Assembly: GCA_963923455.1 (NCBI GenBank)
Contig: CAWULT010000168.1
Span: 1 to 8,197 of the forward strand
Length of the DNA stretch: 8,197 nt
DNA from: CAWULT01 sp963923455
GTDB lineage: Bacteria > Acidobacteriota > Vicinamibacteria > Vicinamibacterales > UBA2999
Reading direction: 5' to 3'
Shown: one piece after another, positions 1-5,857 of the stretch
How positions within the stretch are numbered: the first letter of the stretch is position 1
Layout: each line of letters opens with the position of its first letter
Made by a program: the position numbers and the translations under genes
The notes under the pieces: generated by a model
Database searches by the model: none
Seen by the model: only the letters and a program-made list of their open reading frames with translations
What the model was told of the DNA's origin: nothing

Positions 1-444
1 CCGCGCAAGGGCGGCGGTGCGGAGATGTTCCAGGCCACGCCCGGCACCCCGTGGGAGGCGCCAGGGCCGTGGCGACAGTTGACGGTCAACGACGTCGCGG
101 GCGTGTGGCTCGGCTTCCGCGTGGGCCTCAACAAGCAGTACTTCATCTTCAAGCGCTACGGGAACGGGCTGCGCGGCATGGCGTGCGGCCGGTGCGACAA
201 CCCGTACACGATGGCGCTCATCGACGACGTGCAGATCGCGGGCGACACGGTCCGGTTCACCACGTTCCACGAGGACTGGGGCCCTGGCGCGCTGCCGTTC
301 CGCAACAACTTCACGGCGCACATCACGCACAACGAGATGCGCTTCGCCAACCACCAGGACAACCAGCCGGAACCGGCGGAGCTGCGGTTCGGTTCCTCGC
401 TGGTGGGTCCCATCGCGATCGAGGCCACGGCGGGCAACGACTGA
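1..444 (+). CDS. C-terminal part of an unrecognised protein (5' end outside window)
   Basis: The frame is open from the first base of the window to the TGA at 442-444. The 147 visible codons are therefore the end of a longer gene; the ATG at 25 is internal-looking, with readable codons before it and no clear ribosome site. I do not recognise the family. The visible part is rich in aromatic residues and beta-strand-like alternation (for example VAGVWLGFRVGLNKQYFIFK), with a CGRC pair encoded at 184-195 followed by DNPYTM. Further on come a HEDWGPG segment and a short polar tail. There is no membrane segment. The CxxC could be structural, metal-binding or redox-active; one pair alone does not decide. 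It lies 55 bases upstream of the TonB-dependent receptor on the same strand, but a candidate promoter sits between them, so co-transcription is not assured. Confidence is high that it is coding and low for any function. Confidence 0.7.
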   Translation, partial: PRKGGGAEMFQATPGTPWEAPGPWRQLTVNDVAGVWLGFRVGLNKQYFIFKRYGNGLRGMACGRCDNPYTMALIDDVQIAGDTVRFTTFHEDWGPGALPFRNNFTAHITHNEMRFANHQDNQPEPAELRFGSSLVGPIAIEATAGND

Positions 445-450
445 TCCTCT

Positions 451-468
451 TACCACCCGAGTGTGGTA
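451..468. promoter_or_regulatory. Inverted repeat TACCAC-N6-GTGGTA, candidate operator
   Basis: Perfect 6-base arms at 451-456 and 463-468 are separated by six bases. The repeat lies just after the stop codon at 442-444 and 31 bases before the receptor start. Its right arm shares bases with the -10-like element at 464-472, the position expected of a repressor site. A dyad with TGGTA/TACCA-like ends is reminiscent of GntR-type operators, but no regulator is encoded here and the assignment is inference. It could instead be a weak hairpin for the upstream gene; there is no T-run after it, so an intrinsic terminator is unlikely. Confidence 0.4.
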
Positions 469-472
469 GTCT
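464..472 (+). promoter_or_regulatory. Extended -10-like element (TG-N-TAGTCT) for the receptor gene
   Basis: TGGTAGTCT matches the extended -10 pattern TG-N-TANNNT. Transcription would start near 479-480. That gives a leader of about 20 bases containing the GGAGG ribosome site at 489-493, six bases before the ATG at 500. No good -35 hexamer is visible, which is common with extended -10 promoters. This is prediction by pattern only. Confidence 0.35.
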
Positions 473-499
473 CCGCGGCGCTCGAAACGGAGGCGCTGC

Positions 500-3400
500 A
501 TGGGATGGTTTGTCGGAGGATTCCGGTTCTGGCTCGTCGCTGCGCTCGTGCTGCTGCCCGCCCTCGCGTCCGCCCAGGAGGGGGCGATCGCGGGGGTCGT
601 CCGTGACTCGTCCGACGCGGTGCTGCCTGGCGTCACCGTCGAAGTGTCGAGCCCTGCCCTCATCGAGCGCGTCCGCACCACGACGAGCGACGGCGCCGGC
701 GCCTATCGCATCACGAACCTGCCGGTCGGCCAGTACACCGTCGTGTTCACGCTGGAGGGGTTCACACGCCTGCAGCGCGACGGCGTCGAGCTGACCACGG
801 GATTCACCGCGAACGTCAGCCCGCAGCTGACGGTGGGCCGGCGCGACGAAACGGTGGTCGTCCGCGCGGCCACGCCGATCGTCGACGTGCAGAACGCCAG
901 GCAGGCGGTGAACTTCCAGGGCGAGGAACTGCGCGAGCTGCCGACGGCCGCCAACATCTCGAGCATCCTCGCGCTGACGCCAGGCATCACCAGCAGTTCC
1001 AACCGGAACGGGAGCCTGGGCGGCGTCTGCAGCGGCGGCGCCGGCGTCTTCTGCAGCCCGATCATCGCGGACTTCAACGCCCACGCCTCGGGCAACGACA
1101 CGCTCGACGGCCTGCGCCAGGGCCGCATCATGATCGACGGCGTCGCGATCAACAGCGGCGTCCAGGGCCTCATCTCGGGCATGACGGCTGGCTACACGTC
1201 CGACATCACGGCCGCGCGCGAGGTGAACATCCAGATCTCGGGCGCGCTCGGCGAGTCCGAGACGGGCGGCGCATCGATCAACATCGTGCCGCAGACCGGC
1301 GGCAACACGTTCCGCGGCAGCTACGGCACGATGTACACGCGGAAGTCGTGGTTCGCCACCAACAATGCCCAGTATCCGAGCATCAACGTCCAGCGGACGA
1401 TCGACTACGACTACAACGTCAACGGCACCTACGGCGGTCCGATCAAGCGCGACCGGCTGTGGTTCTTCGCCCAGGGCCGCGACCAGGGCAAGCGCGCCGT
1501 GCCGATCGGCGGCGACTTCTTCTACAACCTGAACGCGGGCGTGATGGGCGCCAACTACGCCCCCGACCGCCCGAAGGGCAACATCTTCTACAAGAACACG
1601 TGGCGGAACGTCAGCGGGCGCTTCACGCTCCAGGCCTCGTCGCGCAACAAGCTCAACGTGTTCTGGGACGAGCAGGACACCTGCCAGGACCCGTGTGACG
1701 GCGTCGTCTCGGTCTACACGTCGCCCGAGTCGTGGTGGTCGGTCGCCACGCGTCCGAACCGCCTGCGGCAGGTGTCGTGGACCCAGCCGCGCACCAACCG
1801 CCTGCTGTTCGAGGCCGGCGTCTCGGTGACCGAGCAGGTGTACGACCTGACGCACCACCGCTACCTCGACAACCCGCAGAACATCCCCCGCGTCACCGAG
1901 TTCGGCGACACGTCCGGCGCCGACAGCGTGGCGAGCCGCGTGAACGGCTTCGCCGGCAACCCCGGCTTCGGCCTGACCTCGGGATCGCTCAACAGCGCCA
2001 TCAACGGCGGCGGGTCCGAGCAGCGCAGGCTGTGGACATGGCGCAGCCGCGCCTCGGCCTCGTACGTGACCGGCCGCCACAACGTGAAGCTCGGGTACGA
2101 GGGCGGCTACTTCACACAGGACGCGCGCAACCAGGTGAACGAGCAGCGGCTCAGCTACCGCTACGACACGCCGGCCGCCACCTGCATCGCGACGCTCAGC
2201 TGCGGCAACACGAGCCTCTACTACCCGGCCGACCTGAACAACCTGGCGCGCCGGCCGGTGCCGACGCAGGTGACGATCAACACGGGCAGCGCGCAGCTGT
2301 CGGAGCGCGCGTGGTTCGGAGGGTTCTACGCCCAGGATCAGTGGACGATTCGGCGGCTGACGGCCAGCGCGGCCCTTCGCTTCGACCACGCGGCCAGCCG
2401 TTACGGGGAGACGTGCGTGGGCCCCGACGTCTACGTGATCACGCCCTACTGCGTGCCGGCGGCCGACGGCGTGTCGTTCAACGACGTCACACCGCGCTTC
2501 GGTCTCACCTACGACCTGCGGGGCAACGGCAAGACGGCCATCAAGTGGAACATGGGCAAGTACCTCGCCGCGGCGGGCCTGAACGACGTCTACACCGGCG
2601 CCAGCTCGGCGCGCCGCACGGTCAACGCGCTGACGCGCGCCTGGAGCGACACCAACGGCAACCGGATCCCCGACTGCAACCTGCTGAACTTCACCGCCAA
2701 CGGCGAGTGCGGAGCCCCGATCGCCGGCGCCGATCCCGTCCGCTACGGGCGGAGCCCCGCCAGCCTCGACGAGTCGGGGCTGGCGGTCGGCCTGACCACG
2801 ACGCCGTGCGGGCGCACGGACCGGGGCATTCCGGCGGCGGTGCAGGCCTACTGCGGGGCGTACGGCGAGAGCCTGGTGAACGGCTGGGGCCGGCGCCGCA
2901 GCGAGTGGCAGTTCGGGCTCGGCATCCAGCACGAGGTGCTGCCGCGCCTGTCGGCCGAGGTGACCTACAACCGCCGCAGCTACGCCAACCTGATGGTCAC
3001 CGACACCGTGGGGCTCGGCTGCGACCGGTTCAACGGCCGGCAGGACGTGAACACCTGCCTCACCGATGCCCTCGACTACACGAGCGGCCAGTACGACTTC
3101 TACACCGTGACGGCGCCGGCTGATCCCCGGCTGCCAAACGGGGGGAGCTACCGGATTCTCGGGCTCGCCAATCCCAAGCTGGGGACGGTGACGACCGGCC
3201 TGCCGGCCGCCCAGACGCTGATGCAGGCGCTCGAGTACTCCTGGGCCGGCGTCGACACGAACGTCGTGTGGCGCGGGCCCGGCGGCCTGCGTCTGAACGG
3301 CGGCACGAGCACCGGGCGGGCGCTGCGCGACACGTGCCTCACCGAGCTCGACGCGCCCAACGTCAAGGGGCGCGAAGGCAACGAGCTGCGGGGCGGCTGC

Positions 3401-3958
3401 AAGGTCGTCCGGCCGTTCCAGACGCGTGTGAACGGCTCGGCGCGCTACCAGATTCCCCGGGTCGACGTGCTGGTGAGCACGGTGTTCCAGTACCAGCCCG
3501 GCGTGGAGCGCAGCGCCAACCTCACCGTGGCGAAGGACCAGGTGGCCTGGAACGCCGCCAGCGCCGCCCGCGGCGCCACCCCGTGCACCGTCAACGGCGT
3601 GGCCAACACCGGGTGCTTCGTCGCCAGCGGCGCGACCACGCAGACCACCACGTCGGTCAACCTGCTCGACTGGGGCGAACTCTACGGCGAGGGCGTGGCG
3701 CTCTTCGACCTCAAGGTGGCCAAGACGCTGCGCGTCAACGGCATGCGCCTGAACGTCGGCGTGGACGTCTACAACCTGTTCAACACCGACGCGGTCACGG
3801 CCTACAACAATACCTACACGGCCTTCTCGGCCGACGGCGGCCGCACGTGGGCGGCGGACAACCCGGCCACGACGGCCGTCGAGACCAACGCCTGGGGCAC
3901 GCCGACGGGCCTCGTCAACCCGCGGTTCGTCCGCCTGTCGGTGCAGTTCGACTTCTAG
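500..3958 (+). CDS. TonB-dependent receptor with carboxypeptidase-regulatory-like N-terminal domain (Oar-like)
   Basis: This 1152-residue outer-membrane protein starts at an ATG with GGAGG at 489-493, spacing 6. Residues 1-25 form a signal peptide (hydrophobic WLVAALVLLPALASA, cleavage before QEG). Residues 27 to about 110 form a CarboxypepD_reg-like beta sandwich (GAIAGVVRDSSDAVLPGVTV, later GAYRITNLPVGQYTV). A plug-like region follows, from about 118 to 270 (ETVVVRAATPIVDV, LRELPTAANISSILALTPG, GGASINIVPQTGGNTFRGS). The rest is a beta-barrel with alternating aromatic strands, a late DVYNLFNTDAV segment and the terminal RLSVQFDF, an aromatic outer-membrane insertion signal. Length fits the family. 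Such receptors move large or scarce substrates across the outer membrane using TonB energy; many Acidobacteriota paralogues have unknown substrates, and nothing here identifies this one. Eighteen cysteines occur as nine close pairs. A DTNGNRIPDC motif begins at residue 717 and resembles a calcium-binding loop. The gene converges on the nitrile hydratase cassette. Confidence 0.93.
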   Translation: MGWFVGGFRFWLVAALVLLPALASAQEGAIAGVVRDSSDAVLPGVTVEVSSPALIERVRTTTSDGAGAYRITNLPVGQYTVVFTLEGFTRLQRDGVELTTGFTANVSPQLTVGRRDETVVVRAATPIVDVQNARQAVNFQGEELRELPTAANISSILALTPGITSSSNRNGSLGGVCSGGAGVFCSPIIADFNAHASGNDTLDGLRQGRIMIDGVAINSGVQGLISGMTAGYTSDITAAREVNIQISGALGESETGGASINIVPQTGGNTFRGSYGTMYTRKSWFATNNAQYPSINVQRTIDYDYNVNGTYGGPIKRDRLWFFAQGRDQGKRAVPIGGDFFYNLNAGVMGANYAPDRPKGNIFYKNTWRNVSGRFTLQASSRNKLNVFWDEQDTCQDPCDGVVSVYTSPESWWSVATRPNRLRQVSWTQPRTNRLLFEAGVSVTEQVYDLTHHRYLDNPQNIPRVTEFGDTSGADSVASRVNGFAGNPGFGLTSGSLNSAINGGGSEQRRLWTWRSRASASYVTGRHNVKLGYEGGYFTQDARNQVNEQRLSYRYDTPAATCIATLSCGNTSLYYPADLNNLARRPVPTQVTINTGSAQLSERAWFGGFYAQDQWTIRRLTASAALRFDHAASRYGETCVGPDVYVITPYCVPAADGVSFNDVTPRFGLTYDLRGNGKTAIKWNMGKYLAAAGLNDVYTGASSARRTVNALTRAWSDTNGNRIPDCNLLNFTANGECGAPIAGADPVRYGRSPASLDESGLAVGLTTTPCGRTDRGIPAAVQAYCGAYGESLVNGWGRRRSEWQFGLGIQHEVLPRLSAEVTYNRRSYANLMVTDTVGLGCDRFNGRQDVNTCLTDALDYTSGQYDFYTVTAPADPRLPNGGSYRILGLANPKLGTVTTGLPAAQTLMQALEYSWAGVDTNVVWRGPGGLRLNGGTSTGRALRDTCLTELDAPNVKGREGNELRGGCKVVRPFQTRVNGSARYQIPRVDVLVSTVFQYQPGVERSANLTVAKDQVAWNAASAARGATPCTVNGVANTGCFVASGATTQTTTSVNLLDWGELYGEGVALFDLKVAKTLRVNGMRLNVGVDVYNLFNTDAVTAYNNTYTAFSADGGRTWAADNPATTAVETNAWGTPTGLVNPRFVRLSVQFDF

Positions 3959-3976
3959 AGGGTGCGGTGCGTCCGC

Positions 3977-4351
3977 CTAGCTCCGGAGCTCGACCGGCTT
4001 GCCGTGCGGCGTGTGCCGGTACGCGTCGGCCCAGGCGTCCTTGCGGGCGGCGAGGGCGGCGTGGTCGGTCAGGCCCTTCGCGGTCACCAGACGTTCGAGC
4101 GCGGCGAGCCAGTGCTCGTAGTACCGGCTGCCGTCATCCGGCTCGCCACGGTCGGCGGCCGCCTTCAGTTCCGCCGCCAGCGCCTCGGTCCATTCCTTCC
4201 AGGTGAAGACGCCCTGCCCCGACAGCGTCACGGCGAGCGCGAAGGCCTGCGCCTGCCACGGCTCGGCGAACACGGGGCCGTCGGCGTCGCGCGGGATCGC
4301 GGGCAGCGAGTCGAGGCGGGCGTCGTTGGCCGATCGATCAGTCGCGCTCAA
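3977..4351 (-). CDS. Nitrile hydratase accessory (activator) protein, P14K/NhlE-like
   Basis: This 124-residue protein belongs to the small nitrile hydratase accessory family, which is related to the N-terminal part of the beta subunit. Members bind the alpha subunit in the cytoplasm and help load cobalt, with the alpha-accessory complex then exchanging for alpha-beta. Visible signatures are FAEPWQAQAFALAV at residues 28-41, the FTWKEW segment at 49-54 and YYEHWLAALERL at 77-88. The chosen start is a TTG at 4351-4349, because a GGAGG lies six bases upstream. Longer frames upstream give an Arg/Ser/Thr-rich, Cys-containing string that is the beta gene read in another frame. The start lies inside the beta gene, overlapping its end by 14 bases, which suggests translational coupling. 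There is no signal peptide. The order alpha, beta, accessory matches the Pseudomonas putida type of cobalt nitrile hydratase operon. The stop lies 18 bases from the stop of the convergent receptor gene. Confidence 0.88.
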   Translation of the reverse strand: MSATDRSANDARLDSLPAIPRDADGPVFAEPWQAQAFALAVTLSGQGVFTWKEWTEALAAELKAAADRGEPDDGSRYYEHWLAALERLVTAKGLTDHAALAARKDAWADAYRHTPHGKPVELRS

Positions 4352-5012
4352 GGTAGTCCTCCCACACGTCCACGAACACGCTGTCGCGCCGGTTGACCGC
4401 GTCGCCCCACAGCTCGCGTGCCTCGAAGCGGACCGTGTACACGTGCTGCGGCCGGGCACCGAGGGCATAGCCGTCGGCGTCGGTGTCCTGCAGGTTGAAG
4501 ATCCCGTGGTCGCGCACCACCGTGCCCCGATGGCCGCGCACGTAGCGGGGCAGCCGGGTGTGCCCCACCGGGTTGACGTTGCGCGCGCGCACGCGCTGGC
4601 CTGCCCTGTATCGCGCCCGCACCTGCACGTCGTCGCGGCGCAGCGACCCGCCGCGGCTCGCGATCTGCTCGGCCACCATCTGCGGCGTCAGGCGCGGCGT
4701 CTCGCGCGGCGCGCCCGGATCCGCCCGTCCGCTGTCGGCCTCGGCCCGCGACAGGAACCCCTCCTCCACCAGACGGTTCACCATCACGTGGATGAACCGC
4801 TCGTAGTAGCGCATCCGCAGGTAGTCGGCCGGCGGCAGCACTTCGTGCTCGTAGCGGAAGTTGCGGCGGGGGCCCGGACGGCGGAAGGCCCCCATCGCGC
4901 GGATGAGCCCCCACGCCCGGCCCTCCCACGCCTCGTGGAACGGCCGCTCGTCGGGGTCGCGCACGACGGGTCCCATGCCGTGCATGCCGCCCATGTCGTG
5001 GATGCCGTTCAC
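4338..5012 (-). CDS. Nitrile hydratase subunit beta
   Basis: This is the 224-residue beta subunit of nitrile hydratase, which pairs with alpha to hydrate nitriles to amides. The start MNGIHDMGGMHGMGPV is diagnostic, followed by FHEAWEGRAWGL (residues 25-35) and ADYLRMRYYERFIH (62-75). The C-terminal SH3-like barrel runs from about residue 127 (VRARYRAGQRVRAR, GHTRLPRYVRGHRGTVV, HVYTVRFEARELWG, VFVDVWEDYLERD). Arg53 in NFRYEHE and Arg156 in LPRYVRG align with the two conserved beta arginines that hydrogen-bond the oxidised metal-claw cysteines; I aligned these by eye to the known family pattern. Length is normal. The start codon is GTG at 5012-5010 and shares a 4-base GTGA overlap with the alpha stop, so the two are probably translationally coupled. 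There is no signal peptide, although alpha has one, so any export would depend on alpha. Confidence 0.93.
   Translation of the reverse strand: MNGIHDMGGMHGMGPVVRDPDERPFHEAWEGRAWGLIRAMGAFRRPGPRRNFRYEHEVLPPADYLRMRYYERFIHVMVNRLVEEGFLSRAEADSGRADPGAPRETPRLTPQMVAEQIASRGGSLRRDDVQVRARYRAGQRVRARNVNPVGHTRLPRYVRGHRGTVVRDHGIFNLQDTDADGYALGARPQHVYTVRFEARELWGDAVNRRDSVFVDVWEDYLERD
4358..4362 (-). promoter_or_regulatory. Ribosome binding site fixing the TTG start of the accessory protein
   Basis: On the minus strand GGAGG is followed by six bases (ACTACC) and then TTG. It lies within the last codons of the beta-subunit gene. No ATG or GTG in this frame downstream gives a protein keeping the full N-terminal region, so this site supports the TTG. 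Confidence 0.6.
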
Positions 5013-5764
5013 GCGCGGCCTCCCGTGTACGGCGGCAGCGTCTCGACGCCCACCATCGAGTCGCGCGTCACGAGCGCGGCCAGTTCGGCCTCACTGAGGC
5101 CCTCGGTGCCCGCGGGCCGCTCGGGCAGGACCAGGTAGCGCAGTTCGGCCGTGCTGTCCCAGACGCGCACCTCGACGTCGTCGCGGACGGCGACGCCGAA
5201 CTCGCGGAGCACGCCGCGCGGGTCGATCACGGCGCGCGACCGGTAGGGGGCGGACTTGTACCAGGTGGGCGGCAGGCCGAGCACGGGCCACGGATAGCAG
5301 GAGCACAGCGTGCAGACGACGAGGTTGTGCACCGCCGGCGTGTTCTCGAGCACCACCATGTGCTCGCCCTGGGCGCCGCCGTACCCCAGCTCGGCGATGG
5401 CCGCCGTGCCGTCGGCGAGCAGCCGCTGCTTGTACGCGGGGTCCACCCAGGCCCGCGCCACCACTCGGGCGCCGTTGCGCGGCCCGACCTTCGTCTCGTA
5501 GGCGTCCACCACCGCGTCGACCGCGGCCCGATCGACCATGCCCTTCTCGACGAGCAGCGACTCGAGCGCCTTCACCCGCAGCGCCGGGTCGGACGGCACG
5601 TCCTGGTGATCGTGATCGTGGTCCTGCGGCGCCTGCGCCGGCGAGGCCGCCACCGGTGCCACGAACCCCGCGGCGCCGGCCGCGGCGCTGCCGAGGAACG
5701 TCCGGCGGCCGACGCGACCGTCACGGTCGTCGCGGTCGCCTGAGCCTTGCGGAGACTGTGCCAT
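5009..5764 (-). CDS. Nitrile hydratase subunit alpha, cobalt type, with Tat signal peptide
   Basis: This 251-residue protein carries the metal site of nitrile hydratase (EC 4.2.1.84). The claw CTLCSC at residues 151-156 (bases 5297-5314), within VVCTLCSCYPWPVLG, has Thr in the second position as in non-corrin cobalt enzymes; iron enzymes have Ser. The family core begins near residue 57 (PSDPALRVKALESLLVEKG) and continues through RVVARAWVDPAYKQRLL, MVVLENTPAVHNLVV, LPPTWYKSAPYRSRAV and EVRVWDSTAELRYLVLPERP. The unusual part precedes it. An Arg/Asp-rich N-region leads into GRRTFLG (Arg20-Arg21), then a weakly hydrophobic Ala/Gly stretch to about residue 40 and likely cleavage near residues 40-45. 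Next comes a DHDHDH segment at about 48-53; such His-rich leaders are common in the family, but the Tat signal is not. The ATG at 5764-5762 was chosen for its GGAGG at 5771-5775, spacing 6. Tat signals export folded, cofactor-loaded proteins. A periplasmic location is inferred. Confidence 0.94.
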   Translation of the reverse strand: MAQSPQGSGDRDDRDGRVGRRTFLGSAAAGAAGFVAPVAASPAQAPQDHDHDHQDVPSDPALRVKALESLLVEKGMVDRAAVDAVVDAYETKVGPRNGARVVARAWVDPAYKQRLLADGTAAIAELGYGGAQGEHMVVLENTPAVHNLVVCTLCSCYPWPVLGLPPTWYKSAPYRSRAVIDPRGVLREFGVAVRDDVEVRVWDSTAELRYLVLPERPAGTEGLSEAELAALVTRDSMVGVETLPPYTGGRA

Positions 5765-5770
5765 GCCTGC

Positions 5771-5775
5771 CCTCC
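5771..5775 (-). promoter_or_regulatory. Ribosome binding site fixing the alpha-subunit start ahead of the Tat signal
   Basis: GGAGG on the minus strand, six bases before the ATG at 5764. It places the Tat signal inside the translated protein. The only start-like codon between the signal and the conserved core, a GTG at 5599-5597, has AGGA only one base away and is a poor alternative. The GTG at 5797 further upstream would add 11 residues and would place translation start upstream of the predicted transcription start near 5781. Confidence 0.6.
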
Positions 5776-5787
5776 GGATGCGCGGGC

Positions 5788-5796
5788 AGCGTAGCA
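5788..5796 (-). promoter_or_regulatory. Extended -10-like element (TG-N-TACGCT) for the nitrile hydratase operon
   Basis: Read on the minus strand, TGCTACGCT fits TG-N-TANNNT. Transcription would begin about seven bases on, near 5781, leaving a leader of roughly 17 bases that includes the GGAGG. No clear -35 is visible. With the hairpin after the upstream DUF72 gene, it suggests that the nitrile hydratase genes can be transcribed separately from it. Pattern-based only. Confidence 0.35.
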
Positions 5797-5830
5797 CGAG
5801 CCGTGCGCCGCGGGGACGCCGGGCGCGACC

Positions 5831-5857
5831 AGCCCCCCGGTCACGCGCGGGGGGGCT
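5831..5857 (-). terminator. GC-rich hairpin at the end of the DUF72 gene
   Basis: AGCCCCCC (5831-5838) pairs with GGGGGGCT (5850-5857) around an 11-base loop, overlapping the TAG stop of the DUF72 gene. On the minus strand no T-run follows, so it is not a canonical intrinsic terminator. It may slow polymerase, protect a 3' end or act with Rho. Confidence 0.35.

Noticed and set aside
323..2932. Minus-strand open frame of about 869 codons opposite the receptor gene
   Set aside because: It is Arg/Ala/Val/Asp-rich without domains and lies opposite a receptor with clear motifs. Long antisense frames of this sort arise in high-GC genes when third positions are GC-rich.
3979..3990. Perfect 12-base palindrome AGCTCCGGAGCT at the end of the accessory gene
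   Set aside because: It lacks a loop and a T-run, so it is not a terminator for either convergent gene. It lies in coding sequence (ELRS plus stop) and is probably chance in GC-rich DNA.
5599..5764. Possibility that the alpha subunit starts at an internal GTG (5599) and the Tat signal is untranslated
   Set aside because: The ATG at 5764 has a well-spaced GGAGG, whereas the GTG has an AGGA only one base away. A complete Tat-like signal would not be expected in untranslated DNA.
5009..5764. Iron-type nitrile hydratase or thiocyanate hydrolase
   Set aside because: The claw is CTLCSC, the cobalt type; iron enzymes have CSLCSC. The gene order with an intact alpha, beta and P14K-like accessory fits nitrile hydratase rather than three-subunit thiocyanate hydrolase.
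500..5764. Functional link between the TonB-dependent receptor and the nitrile hydratase (for example nitrile or cobalt uptake)
   Set aside because: The genes are convergent with no shared regulatory site, and the receptor shows no substrate-defining motif. Adjacency alone is not enough.
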